DNA from: CAYNNQ01 sp964398785
GTDB lineage: Bacteria; Desulfobacterota; Desulfovibrionia; Desulfovibrionales; Desulfonatronovibrionaceae
NCBI GenBank assembly: GCA_964398785.1
Contig: CAYNNQ010000003.1
Location: forward strand, 1 to 64,000
Length of the DNA: 64,000 nt
Direction: 5' to 3'
Positions 16,342 through 24,610 of this stretch are shown one piece after another; position 1 is the stretch's first letter; the number at the start of each line of letters is the position of its first letter. A model generated the notes under the pieces. That model did not search any database and was not told where the DNA came from. It worked only from the letters and a program-made list of their open reading frames with translations. The translations under genes were made by a program, and so were the position numbers.

Positions 16342-17373
16342 TTAAATCCTTTTTTCCTCCACGGCATGACACGCTATACGACGGCCATCCTCCAGATCCA
16401 AAAGCTTGGGGACTTCTTGCCGACAGCGGTCCTCTGCATAGGGACAGCGCCCATGGAAAACGCAACCCGGCGGGAGGTGTATGGGGGTGGGGACCTCGCC
16501 GCTGAGCTTGACATGCTTTGATCCGGCCTCACCCAAGCGGGGAATAGCGCTTAAAAGGGCTTGGGTATAGGGGTGACGCGGAGATCCGAACAAATCCTCG
16601 GTCCGGGCCAGTTCACACAAAGTACCCAGATACATAACCGCTACCCGAGTACTGAAATGTTCAACCACGGCCAGATCGTGGGTAATAAACATGTAGGTCA
16701 GTCCGTACTCCTCCTGAGCGTCCATAAGCAGATTCAGGATCTGGGCCTGAATGGAAACATCCAGGGCGGAAATGGGCTCATCTGCAACAATGAACTCCGG
16801 CTCGACCATTAAAGCCCGGGCAATACTGATGCGCTGTCTCTGGCCGCCGGAAAACTCGTGTGGATAACGGTAGGACCAGGAGGGATTCACGCCCACCTGA
16901 TCCATTATGCCGGCCACTTTTTCCCGGACCTGTTTGGGCGGCATATCCGGATTGTGAAAAACCACAGGCTCCTCCAAGATCTGCTGTACGGTCATACGCG
17001 GATTCAATGAGGCATACGGATCCTGAAAGACCATCTGCATCCGGCGCCGGTAGGGAAGCATCTCCTTTGGGGAAAGATTATCCACCCTCTCCCCCTGAAA
17101 AAAAACCTTGCCCGAGGAGGGGGGGTGCAGGCCTACTACAGTTCTCCCCAACGTGGACTTCCCGCATCCGCTTTCCCCTACAACACTGAAGGTTTCTCCG
17201 GGAAAAATAGAAAAACGGAGATCGTTCAACGCCTTCACCGTTGTTTTCACTCGACGCAGGCGGCCATTTTCCCATTGCAGTTGATCCAGAAAACCACCGG
17301 ATATATCGAAGTGCTTGACCAGGTTTTCCACCCGCAACACTTTGTCCAAGGATACAGATATCTTATTGCGCAT
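16342..17373 (-). CDS. Peptide ABC transporter ATP-binding protein (OppF/DppF type)
   Basis: This 343-residue ATPase is one of two that power a peptide/nickel-class importer. Walker A is GESGCGKST, Q-loop FQDPYASLNP, signature SGGQRQRIS, Walker B EFIVADEPISALD, H-loop ITHDL. The C-terminal oligopeptide domain has the four-cysteine set CVFHGRCPYAEDRCRQE, which binds an Fe-S cluster in some family members, then CHAVE. I chose the ATG at 17373 because it follows the upstream gene's stop by 11 bases; the longer frame starts with TTG inside that gene. It is the last gene of the operon. Confidence 0.93.
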   Translation of the reverse strand: MRNKISVSLDKVLRVENLVKHFDISGGFLDQLQWENGRLRRVKTTVKALNDLRFSIFPGETFSVVGESGCGKSTLGRTVVGLHPPSSGKVFFQGERVDNLSPKEMLPYRRRMQMVFQDPYASLNPRMTVQQILEEPVVFHNPDMPPKQVREKVAGIMDQVGVNPSWSYRYPHEFSGGQRQRISIARALMVEPEFIVADEPISALDVSIQAQILNLLMDAQEEYGLTYMFITHDLAVVEHFSTRVAVMYLGTLCELARTEDLFGSPRHPYTQALLSAIPRLGEAGSKHVKLSGEVPTPIHLPPGCVFHGRCPYAEDRCRQEVPKLLDLEDGRRIACHAVEEKRI

Positions 17374-17384
17374 CTTCTCCAGTC

Positions 17385-18353
17385 CTATGCAAACAGATGG
17401 CAAGCCACCCGGCCTGTTTTATTCGGGTTTTCCTTAAGTTCAGGAGCCACCCGGGAACATATGTCCTGGGCCCGGGTACAGCGGGGATGAAAGGAACATC
17501 CCTGGGGTATGGAAGTCAGATTGGGCATAGTTCCGGGGATCTGGTTCAAGCGCTTTCCGCTATGCGCGGACTGGGGAAGAGCACTCAAAAGACCCTGTGT
17601 ATAGGGATGCTGCGGATTGTCCACTATGTGCCGGGTGGATCCGCTCTCCACGACCTCTCCCGCATACAGGACGGCTACCTTTTGGGTTGTCTGGGAGACT
17701 ACACCCAAATCATGGGTTATAAGAATCAGGCCCATCTTTTGGGTAACGCACAACTCGGTCAAAAGATCCATAATCTCTGCCTGAATGGTTACATCCAGTG
17801 CGGTTGTCGGTTCATCAGCTATAATAAGCGCCGGATCAGTGAGTAAGGAAATGGCGATGACTATCCTCTGGCGCATTCCGCCGGAAAATTCATGCGGATA
17901 CTGGGCAAGCCTCTCGCGGGGAGAGGGAATATACACCTGATCCAATTTCTGCAATGCTATCTCTTTTGCCTTTCGGTTGGACATACCCGGTCTGTGAGCC
18001 AAAAGGGTTTCGATCATTTGCGTTCCTATAGTAAGGACCGGATTGAGGGTCATCATGGGATCCTGAAAGATCATGCTAATCCGATCCCCCCGTATATGCC
18101 GCAGCCCTTTCGGCGTATAGCGGCTAATGTCCCTGTCCTCGAAAAGGACCCTGCCCTGGGCTATGTATCCGGGGATGCTTATAAGATTTATTATGGCAAA
18201 ACCGGCTACTGATTTCCCAGCACCACTTTCACCCACCAAACCCAAACGCTCCCCTTTATCCAGATCAAAGCTAACGCCGTTCAAGGCGGTCAAATCCCCA
18301 AAACGCAAGCCAAAATTGACCACCAGGTCCTGGACCTCAAGAAGTTTGCCCAT
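17385..18353 (-). CDS. Peptide ABC transporter ATP-binding protein (OppD/DppD type)
   Basis: This 322-residue partner ATPase has Walker A GESGAGKSV, Q-loop FQDPMMTLNP, signature SGGMRQRIV, Walker B ALIIADEPTTALD and the H-loop ITHDL. A C-terminal CSFHPRCTRAQDIC cysteine set mirrors that of its partner. It starts three bases after the permease gene stops, within the same minus-strand operon. Substrate specificity cannot be read from the ATPase. Confidence 0.94.
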   Translation of the reverse strand: MGKLLEVQDLVVNFGLRFGDLTALNGVSFDLDKGERLGLVGESGAGKSVAGFAIINLISIPGYIAQGRVLFEDRDISRYTPKGLRHIRGDRISMIFQDPMMTLNPVLTIGTQMIETLLAHRPGMSNRKAKEIALQKLDQVYIPSPRERLAQYPHEFSGGMRQRIVIAISLLTDPALIIADEPTTALDVTIQAEIMDLLTELCVTQKMGLILITHDLGVVSQTTQKVAVLYAGEVVESGSTRHIVDNPQHPYTQGLLSALPQSAHSGKRLNQIPGTMPNLTSIPQGCSFHPRCTRAQDICSRVAPELKENPNKTGRVACHLFA

Positions 18354-18356
18354 AGC

Positions 18357-19283
18357 TCATCCCTTGTACAGTTTGGGATTCAGCACGTCCCGTACCCAAT
18401 CCCCGAGAAGATTAATCACCAAAATAAGGACAACAAGCAATATCCCCGGAAACAAAGTGATCCACCACGAACCGCTGAGCATATACTCAAAGCCGATGTT
18501 TATCAGAGAACCCAAGGAAGGCTTGTGCGGAGGCATGCCCAGGCCCAGAAAAGACAGAGCTGCCTCGCTCATTATTGCATTGGCTACTTGAATAGTGGAA
18601 AGCACAAATATGGGGGAGAGGCAGTTGGGAAGTATATGCCTCCACATTATCCGCCCGGAGCGGAAACCAATGACCCGGGCAGCCTCCACGTATTCCTTTT
18701 TCTTTTCCGCCAATACGGATGCGCGTACAGTGCGCGCGTATTGCGGCCACTGGGCCAGACCGATAACAACTATAAGGAAAGGTACGGCGATTTCTCCGAA
18801 CCGCCCCACGCCGATCGCTGCCTGGAGCACTGCACTTACAAAAATAGCTACCATTAAATAGGAAAAGGACAGCTGGACGTCTGCAAGGCGCATGAAAAAA
18901 GAATCTATTTCCCCCCCGAAATACCCGGAAATCAGCCCAATTATCACTCCCAGGATCGCCTGCAGGGCCACCGCAGCCAACCCTATGATAATGGAGATAC
19001 GCATCCCGTAGATCATGGTGGACAAAAGGTCCCGTCCCTGATCATCAGTCCCCAGAATGAACTCCGGGCTACCGCCATCTTCCCACATGGGAGGCATTTC
19101 CGCGTCCAGCACATTTATCTGGGAAGTGTCATAGGGGTCATAAGGGGCGAACACAGGCGCGGCAAGGGCCACCACAGTGAGGACAACCAAGACAGCAAAA
19201 CTGACCATGGCGATCGGATCCCGGAAAAAACTGTACAAAAAATATGAATCCCGGAAGGACTTCCATTTGCTTCTAGTTTTCAT
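18357..19283 (-). CDS. Peptide ABC transporter permease (OppC/DppC type)
   Basis: This 308-residue inner-membrane permease has an OppC-N segment and first span (DPIAMVSFAVLVVLTVVALA) followed by a BPD_transp_1 domain with about five more spans. The EAA loop is YVEAARVIGFRSGRIMWRHI. A periplasmic loop after span 1 carries FILGTDDQGRDLLS, typical of OppC. Its ATG overlaps the oppB-type stop by four bases (ATGA), so the two permease subunits should be made in step. Confidence 0.94.
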   Translation of the reverse strand: MKTRSKWKSFRDSYFLYSFFRDPIAMVSFAVLVVLTVVALAAPVFAPYDPYDTSQINVLDAEMPPMWEDGGSPEFILGTDDQGRDLLSTMIYGMRISIIIGLAAVALQAILGVIIGLISGYFGGEIDSFFMRLADVQLSFSYLMVAIFVSAVLQAAIGVGRFGEIAVPFLIVVIGLAQWPQYARTVRASVLAEKKKEYVEAARVIGFRSGRIMWRHILPNCLSPIFVLSTIQVANAIMSEAALSFLGLGMPPHKPSLGSLINIGFEYMLSGSWWITLFPGILLVVLILVINLLGDWVRDVLNPKLYKG

Positions 19284-20254
19284 TTGGCACCTGTTATCCG
19301 TACCTGGGGGTTAATCCAGCCGTAGACTATATCCACGAGAGTATTCACCACGACCATAACCAGTCCCACAAACATCAGATAAGCCACAAGAAGGGAGGTA
19401 TCGCTTCTCTCCACCGCCTCCATAAAAATATACCCCAGTCCCTGCCACTGAAAAACAGTCTCGGTTAAAATGGTAAAAGCAATGGTTATCCCCAATTGCA
19501 CTCCGCCTACGGTTATTACCGGAAGCAAGGTGTTTTTAAAGGCATGAACCATCCATATCCGTGAACGCTTAAGTCCCTTGGCCCAGGCGAATTTTATATA
19601 TTCCGCTTCCAGCACCTCCATCATCTCCGAACGTATAAGCCGGATAAACAACGGAAGCATTATGGAAGAAAGGGAGACTGCTGGCAAAATAAGGTGTTTG
19701 ATCCCGTCCCAGGTCAAGAGCCCGGATTCCCAGCCATACACGGAAACCGTCTGGCCGCGTCCGAATGAAGGTAGCCAGCCCAGCTCCACGGAAAATATGT
19801 ACACCAATACTATCGCCGTAAGGAATACCGGTATGGATACGCCGACAATGCTCCCGCCCATTATGAGCCGGGCAAGCCAGTTTCTGGGTTTTATAGCTGC
19901 AAAAACACCTAAAGGGACGGAAAAAAAGACTATAATCACACTACTGACCAAGACCAGCTCAATAGTTGCCGGAGCCTTCTCCAGAATAACCTGAGTGGCC
20001 GGTTTGTGATAGAAATAGGAAGTGCCCAAATCCCCATGGGCGGCGTTTTGTAAAAATCGCCAGTACTGATCCCAGACCGGATCATTTAGCCCCATCTCTT
20101 CCCGAAGCTCTTCCCTTTCCGCTTCCGAGACGGAAATACCGGTTATCATCCGCACCGGATCCCCGACATTGTGCTTGATGGCAAAGCCGATGATGCTGAT
20201 GATAAACAAAACCACCAATGCTTGAGCCACCCTTCTGACGATAAAAGCTAACAT
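19280..20254 (-). CDS. Peptide ABC transporter permease (OppB/DppB type)
   Basis: This 324-residue permease has six predicted spans. It starts MLAFIVRRVAQALVVLFIIS, the usual OppB opening, and the GLNDPVWDQYWRFLQNAAHG DLG region is typical. The EAA loop is YIKFAWAKGLKRSRIWMVHA. An alternative GTG at 20296 lies inside a perfect hairpin and is less likely. It is separated from the binding-protein gene by that hairpin, which may lower expression of the membrane and ATPase genes relative to the abundant binding protein. Confidence 0.92.
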   Translation of the reverse strand: MLAFIVRRVAQALVVLFIISIIGFAIKHNVGDPVRMITGISVSEAEREELREEMGLNDPVWDQYWRFLQNAAHGDLGTSYFYHKPATQVILEKAPATIELVLVSSVIIVFFSVPLGVFAAIKPRNWLARLIMGGSIVGVSIPVFLTAIVLVYIFSVELGWLPSFGRGQTVSVYGWESGLLTWDGIKHLILPAVSLSSIMLPLFIRLIRSEMMEVLEAEYIKFAWAKGLKRSRIWMVHAFKNTLLPVITVGGVQLGITIAFTILTETVFQWQGLGYIFMEAVERSDTSLLVAYLMFVGLVMVVVNTLVDIVYGWINPQVRITGAK

Positions 20255-20293
20255 ATCGCTGTACCGTTTGCCTGGATAAAAACCTTTTAAGCC

Positions 20294-20328
20294 CACAAGA
20301 GCGGACCCACAAAGAGTCCGCTCTTGTG
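20294..20328 (-). terminator. Hairpin between binding-protein and permease genes
   Basis: A perfect 13-bp stem (CACAAGAGCGGAC at 20294-20306 with GTCCGCTCTTGTG at 20316-20328) encloses a 9-base loop. The bases after it on the minus strand are only moderately T-rich, so it probably acts as a partial terminator or 3'-end stabiliser rather than a full stop. Confidence 0.7.
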
Positions 20329-20354
20329 CAAACAGCCTATGGCCGATTATTTTT

Positions 20355-21983
20355 CTACTTTATTACCAGATCGCCGAAATAGGGGAAGTTCTGCTTGTTG
20401 ACAATAGGCTTTATCTTCAGCTTGTCCTTGCCCGCCCAGGAAAGGTGCTGCCAGTGCAAGGGCACATATGCGGCATCCTTATAAACGAATCGCGCCGCCT
20501 TCTGCAGAAGCTCCTTCCGCTTGGCCGGGTCTGTCTCGCTCTGGGAAGCCTTGATCAGCTTGTCCAGCTTTTGGTTGCAGTAGTTTCCGCTGTTGTACTG
20601 CCCGAAGCCGGTTTCCTTGTCCTTGCACATAAGCAAGAATTCAAAGTAATTGGCCGAATCCTCGGTATCTGGATGCCAACCGATCATCTGCATATCCGCA
20701 CTCTGCTCGTCGAACTTGGTCCAGTACTGTGCCTTGGGCATTGTTGTCAGATTGACATCGATATTGATTTTGGAAAGCATGGCAGCCACGGCCTGAGCGA
20801 TTTTATCGTCCTTAACGTACCTGTTGTTCGGGGCGATCATGGAACACTCAAAACCGTCAGGGTACCCAGCTTCCTTCATGAGCCTCTTGGCCTTTTCCAG
20901 ATCATAGCGGGGTTCCAGCTCCGGCTGGTAGCTGAGAAAGCCTTCCGGAGACTGCTGACCGGCGGCAGTGGCCCTGTTTTCCATGATCTTTTCCACGATG
21001 CCGGGATTATTGATTGCATGGACTATTGCCCTGCGCACCTTTTTATCCTTGAATTCCGGCCTGCGCTCTTGGTTCAGCTGAAAAGTGATAATCCGGCTGC
21101 CGGGCATGGTCACCAGCTTGGTTCCCTCGTGGCTGTCCACACGGCTGTAGTCCTGCGGGGCCACTGGCATGATAAAGTCCACGTCCCCGGAAAGCAAAGC
21201 CGCTACGCGGGTGGAATCCTTCTTGATCGGGGTAAGAATGATCTTGGATACATTGCCTGTATCCGGATCCCAATAGTCTTCATATTCTTGGAAAACAACT
21301 TTTACACCCTGCTGCCTTTCCACCACCTTATATTTTCCAGTTCCGGACTCATGCGTATTGGCGAAAGAATACCCGACTTTCTTGATTTGATCCTTGGGTT
21401 CGCCGTTCTTGTCCTTGCCCGTATAAAAATCCTTGTCCATGGGGAAAATATAGGTGGCCATATTCAAAACCAACGGATATGGTTCCTTGGTTATAAGATC
21501 CACCGTGTGCTTATCCACCACCTTCGCCTCTTTAAAAGGTTCGAACAGTCCCTTGTAATCCGGGCTTTTTTTCAGTCTGTCCACGGTCCAGGCCACATCT
21601 TCGGCGGTGAATTTGTTCCCGGAATGAAAAGTAACACCTTTACGCAAGTGGAAACGCATGGTTGTGGGGTCGATACGTTCCCAATCCTTGGCCAGCCTGG
21701 CTTCAAAGTCCATATCCTTGGTCCAGCGGATCAAAGGATCAAACACTAGATGCGAATATTGGAGCATCCCCCCGGAAAGCTGGCAATGCGGATCAAGAGA
21801 CACGGGATCAGCATCCAAGGAGATACGCAGGGTTTTTCCCTTGGCTTCCTCCGCCTCTTTTTTCTCCACTTTTTCCTTTTCCGCCTTTTCCTTATCCTTG
21901 GCCTTTTCCTCCGGGGCCTCCTGGCATCCGAAGGCTAGTATCATCAAAGCCAGGAAGGCTAACATAAAAGATCTCTTAAGCAT
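20355..21983 (-). CDS. Peptide ABC transporter substrate-binding lipoprotein
   Basis: This 542-residue SBP_bac_5 (OppA/DppA class) protein has a lipoprotein signal (residues 1-20, LAFGC) and should sit on the membrane facing the periplasm. An unusual Lys/Glu-rich linker (residues 24-48, EEKAKDKEKAEKEK and on) precedes the binding domain. The domain opens with LRISLDADPVSLDPHCQ and contains WERIDPTTMRFHLRKGVTFH, then NKFTAEDVAWTVDRLKK. The C-terminal part has KLDKLIKASQSETDPAKRKE. It is the first gene of the transporter operon, ahead of a hairpin. The ligand is probably a peptide, but the class also includes nickel and sugar binders. Confidence 0.92.
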   Translation of the reverse strand: MLKRSFMLAFLALMILAFGCQEAPEEKAKDKEKAEKEKVEKKEAEEAKGKTLRISLDADPVSLDPHCQLSGGMLQYSHLVFDPLIRWTKDMDFEARLAKDWERIDPTTMRFHLRKGVTFHSGNKFTAEDVAWTVDRLKKSPDYKGLFEPFKEAKVVDKHTVDLITKEPYPLVLNMATYIFPMDKDFYTGKDKNGEPKDQIKKVGYSFANTHESGTGKYKVVERQQGVKVVFQEYEDYWDPDTGNVSKIILTPIKKDSTRVAALLSGDVDFIMPVAPQDYSRVDSHEGTKLVTMPGSRIITFQLNQERRPEFKDKKVRRAIVHAINNPGIVEKIMENRATAAGQQSPEGFLSYQPELEPRYDLEKAKRLMKEAGYPDGFECSMIAPNNRYVKDDKIAQAVAAMLSKINIDVNLTTMPKAQYWTKFDEQSADMQMIGWHPDTEDSANYFEFLLMCKDKETGFGQYNSGNYCNQKLDKLIKASQSETDPAKRKELLQKAARFVYKDAAYVPLHWQHLSWAGKDKLKIKPIVNKQNFPYFGDLVIK

Positions 21984-22390
21984 CCCTTTCTCCTTAAAAC
22001 TGGTTAAAAATTAAACCGAGACAAACTGAGCCTACCTAACTTTTCAGGCCAAAAAAATCAATACAAACCATATTCCCTGGAGGGGACCTGTCTGGCTCCA
22101 TGTCCTTAGGGGAGGGATTTACAGCACATAGATAATTCCGGATATTGAAAACCATCTTTTGGCAATCACGGGGTGCGGTCCAGAAAAACAGGAGGGTCAA
22201 GAGTGGCGAAGGTAGGGAGTTCCGGACGCTGTAAGGTACAAGGATATCTTTGGGGCAAAAAGAAAGACCTTACCTGGGAAGGCACTGCGAAGCCTGTTTC
22301 CATTGCTGCAGTCCACTGCAGGAGACAGGCTTCGACAGAGGTGCTTGCAGTGCTCATTTCTCCTTGTTGCCAGCCGGAGTGGAGCATTGG
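21984..22390. other. Intergenic region with a strong structured segment
   Basis: This spacer of about 400 bases lies between the binding-protein gene start and the receiver-domain gene stop. It must contain the promoter of the transporter operon. A strongly self-complementary segment lies at 22282-22353 (see its own entry). Frames on either strand here look non-coding. Confidence 0.5.
22282..22353. repeat. Nested hairpin, possible structured RNA
   Basis: GAAGCCTGTTTCC (22289-22301) pairs with GGAGACAGGCTTC (22321-22333) through 13 bp with one G-T wobble. Inside, TGCAG/CTGCA forms a second hairpin around TCCA. Outside, GCACTGC (22282-22288) pairs with GCAGTGC (22347-22353). It lies downstream of the receiver-domain gene, with no T tract for intrinsic termination. 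Confidence 0.5.
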
Positions 22391-22759
22391 TCATTTTTGC
22401 ACCGGAGAAACCGCCTTTTCCACCTTGTCCATAAGCTCGCTCAAATCCACGGATTTAACCACATAATAATCCGCGGCAATCGATTTCAGATCGTGCTGGA
22501 AACTGTCATATGCAGTACACAGAATAACCGGGAGATTACTCCCCCTAGCCCGAATTTCCTGAAGGATATCCAGCCCGGACTTGTTTACTCCCAGCTTGAT
22601 GTCCAGAACTACCGCATCCGGTTCGGAGCGCACCAGTAGATCAGCCACCTCGTCGTTTCCATCCGAAGTAACCACCTCGTACCCCTTGTCCTCGAGCTCT
22701 TCCCGGTAAAGCATCCGGATATGCTTTTCATCATCTATAACGAGAATAGTTCGGCTCAT
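22391..22759 (-). CDS. Receiver-only response regulator
   Basis: This 122-residue protein consists of a single CheY-like receiver: acidic pair in VIDDEKHIR, phospho-acceptor aspartate in AVVLDIKLG, switch threonine in LCTAYDS, and the lysine in YYVVKSVDL. There is no output domain, so it must act through protein contacts. Neither a kinase nor a phosphotransfer partner is adjacent. The C-terminus (MDKVEKAVSPVQK) is unremarkable. The function cannot be assigned from the window. Confidence 0.92.
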   Translation of the reverse strand: MSRTILVIDDEKHIRMLYREELEDKGYEVVTSDGNDEVADLLVRSEPDAVVLDIKLGVNKSGLDILQEIRARGSNLPVILCTAYDSFQHDLKSIAADYYVVKSVDLSELMDKVEKAVSPVQK

Positions 22760-22863
22760 ACTCGCCCCCTTTGTTTTATCCCCTGCCTGATATTTTTTTT
22801 GTTAAAAAATCCACAATAAACTGCAAAGGATCGCAAAGACTTGCGGCTTAGTGTCAACCTCAA

Positions 22864-23067
22864 TTAAACATTTTTCCTCATCCATGACAATACTATTTTA
22901 TAGTTGCCCTCTTTTCTAATGACCAGACAGGACACGCATTGCAAATATCCTCCCCCAAAAATCATTTGGATCTCAGGCAACCGGGGGTCCGCTTTTGCAA
23001 GTCTGGGATGGACAAACGAGCAACAAATTAATATTCTGAAATTTAAAGACAATCCCGAGGTGAACAC
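22864..23067 (-). CDS. Possible small protein of unknown function
   Basis: A 67-codon frame from GTG has no clear ribosome binding site and is AT-rich. Its C-terminal half (IQMIFGGGYLQCVSCLV, then YKIVLSWMRKNV) looks more protein-like than random sequence, but I recognise no family. A GGGGGAGG followed by a very short internal frame also occurs here. Coding status is uncertain. Confidence 0.25.
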   Translation of the reverse strand: MFTSGLSLNFRILICCSFVHPRLAKADPRLPEIQMIFGGGYLQCVSCLVIRKEGNYKIVLSWMRKNV

Positions 23068-23442
23068 ATAAATATCTTTGCATTTCTACAAAAAACGCTG
23101 TTTCTCAGGAAGGCTCCCCGGAAATCCGGGAGCCAAAAACGTGTGTTAAATAGTTCTTATCCGGAAATTCAAAAATTTCCGGGTTTAGAAATATCGCGTT
23201 TCCAATTCGGAAATGCGATTTTTTCCTGTTTAACAAGGAGATTAGGTAATTAGGAGCGAGCGTACCCTAATACGTGATCCAATAATTACGAAAATTGACG
23301 CCGTTAAAATGGAAAAGGGCCATTTCCGAATTGGAAACTAAATAAAACCCCAAAAATGAAGTGGTAAAGCACCCGTATTTTCCGACGACTCTCCAAAGAC
23401 CTTGGGACAATTTTTTTTGTATTCCATAAACAGGGAAAAACC
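23068..23442. other. Intergenic region holding a hairpin and the full-length mobile repeat
   Basis: A GC-rich imperfect hairpin occupies 23112-23134 (GGCTCCCCGG/CCGGGAGCC). The 186-bp repeat element follows at 23153-23338. The remaining 100 bases carry the promoter region of the sulfur-carrier/TtuA-like pair. No gene is seen. Confidence 0.6.
23153..23338. mobile_element. Full-length short non-autonomous element (186 bp)
   Basis: An exact 6-bp direct repeat TAAATA (23147-23152 and 23339-23344) flanks the element. It starts GTTCTTAT, followed by a 22-base palindrome (CCGGAAATT-CAAA-AATTTCCGG, 23161-23182) and a linker. Perfect 17-base inverted repeats GTTTCCAATTCGGAAAT (23198-23214 and, inverted, 23322-23338) then enclose 107 bases. 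No coding capacity is present. Other copies in the window look like internal deletions of this form. Confidence 0.85.
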
Positions 23443-23643
23443 ATGATCCATGTCTTTTTGGAACCAGAGAGGGAATGGGTGACCGTGCATAAGGGTAAAT
23501 CCGCCCGTGCAGTTCTCAACCGACTGGGCCTGGACGAAGGACAGGCACTGATCATCGATGAGGAGGACAACCTGCTCACCCCGGACCGGCTCATTTCGAT
23601 CGGGGCGTGTTTAAGGGTGCGCAAAGTCCGCTCCCGGGGATAA
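23443..23643 (+). CDS. MoaD/ThiS-like sulfur-carrier protein (TtuB-like)
   Basis: This 66-residue beta-grasp protein (IHVFLEPEREWVTVHKGKSA, then ARAVLNRLGLDEGQALIIDE and LLTPDRLISIGACLRVRKV) has the size and fold pattern of ubiquitin-like sulfur carriers. It lies six bases ahead of a TtuA-like thiouridylase gene, so it probably delivers sulfur as a C-terminal thiocarboxylate. It is odd that the chain ends SRG rather than the usual GG. Either a single terminal glycine suffices, or the protein has a different role. No activating MoeB/ThiF-like gene is adjacent. Confidence 0.75.
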   Translation: MIHVFLEPEREWVTVHKGKSARAVLNRLGLDEGQALIIDEEDNLLTPDRLISIGACLRVRKVRSRG

Positions 23644-23649
23644 ATCAAT

Positions 23650-24558
23650 ATGAAATGCACACGGTGTCGCAAGCAAGCCGTAGTTTCCCTGCCCAGTCAC
23701 CATTCCGGGTTCTGCGCCTACTGCTACAACCTCTTTTTCCACCGCCAGGCCGGAAAAGCGATAAAAAAGCATCGCATGCTTACAGGTGGGGATACCCCCC
23801 TGGTGGCTTTGAGCGGAGGGAAGGATTCCATGGCCCTTGTCCATCAGTTGCAGGTTTTGGGTTATCATCCCCATGCCCTGCATATTGACCTGGATATTCC
23901 GGAGTACTCCCCCACGGCCCGGGAATACGTGCAGAATTTCTGCGAACGGCAAAAGGTTTTTGTATATATCCTCACTGCAAAAGAACAGGGATTGAGTATT
24001 CCTACAGTCCGCGGCCAATTAAAAGGTCCGATATGTTCCTCTTGCGGTAAGATAAAACGCTACCTGTTCAACAAGTTTGCTGTGGACAATGGATACAAAC
24101 TCCTGGCCACCGGGCATAATCTAGACGACGAAGCCGCCCGGCTAATGGCCAATACCCTGCGCTGGGACACGGACTATCTATGCGATGTAGGGCCGGTGCT
24201 GGAGGCCACATCTGGATTTGTGCGCCGGATAAAGCCACTTTATCGACTCACCGAGTTCGAAACCGCCAATTATTGCTTCCTGAACGGCATTGAATACAAC
24301 ATGTACCCCTGTCCTTATAGCCAAGGGGCCAGTTTTAATATCTACAAGGCCCTTTTGCATGATCTGGAAAAAAAACAGCCCGGGAGGAAGCTGGACTTTT
24401 ACGAGGGATTTTTAAAAAAAGCCCGCCCCCTTCTGAATGCAAATACCGGAGTTAAAGATATCCAGCTCAACAATTGCCGGATATGCGGTTATCCCACCTC
24501 CGGTGAAATATGCAGTGTATGCCGCATCAAGAATTCCCTGCAGCCAACATGCAAGTAA
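23650..24558 (+). CDS. TtuA/TtcA-family tRNA thiolation ATPase
   Basis: This 302-residue protein has the TtuA (TIGR00269-like) layout. An N-terminal zinc-finger (CTRCRKQ and FCAYCYN) precedes the PP-loop ATP-pyrophosphatase motif ALSGGKDSMAL (about residue 55). CSSCGKIKR carries the cluster-binding cysteines, TGHNLDDEAARLMAN is typical, and the C-terminal finger is CRICGYPTSGEICSVC. TtuA makes 2-thio-ribothymidine at position 54 of tRNA, using a ubiquitin-like sulfur carrier; the small carrier gene six bases upstream fits. A different target such as position 34 or 32 cannot be excluded. It ends 52 bases from the convergent leuB stop. Confidence 0.87.
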   Translation: MKCTRCRKQAVVSLPSHHSGFCAYCYNLFFHRQAGKAIKKHRMLTGGDTPLVALSGGKDSMALVHQLQVLGYHPHALHIDLDIPEYSPTAREYVQNFCERQKVFVYILTAKEQGLSIPTVRGQLKGPICSSCGKIKRYLFNKFAVDNGYKLLATGHNLDDEAARLMANTLRWDTDYLCDVGPVLEATSGFVRRIKPLYRLTEFETANYCFLNGIEYNMYPCPYSQGASFNIYKALLHDLEKKQPGRKLDFYEGFLKKARPLLNANTGVKDIQLNNCRICGYPTSGEICSVCRIKNSLQPTCK

Positions 24559-24610
24559 TCATCTGGAAACGGGAAACACGTGTCTCAGCATACTGAAAAG
24601 ATATGCACCA

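Noticed and set aside
20445..21749. 434-codon frame antisense to the substrate-binding protein
   Set aside because: Long only because the sense gene has biased codons; the sense strand has a clear lipoprotein and SBP domain.
22150..22180. TTTGGCAATCACGGGGTGC resembling a sigma-54 promoter
   Set aside because: GG and GC are 12 bases apart instead of 10.
23112..23134. GGCTCCCCGG/CCGGGAGCC hairpin as a terminator
   Set aside because: No T run on either strand side; listed only as structure in the spacer.
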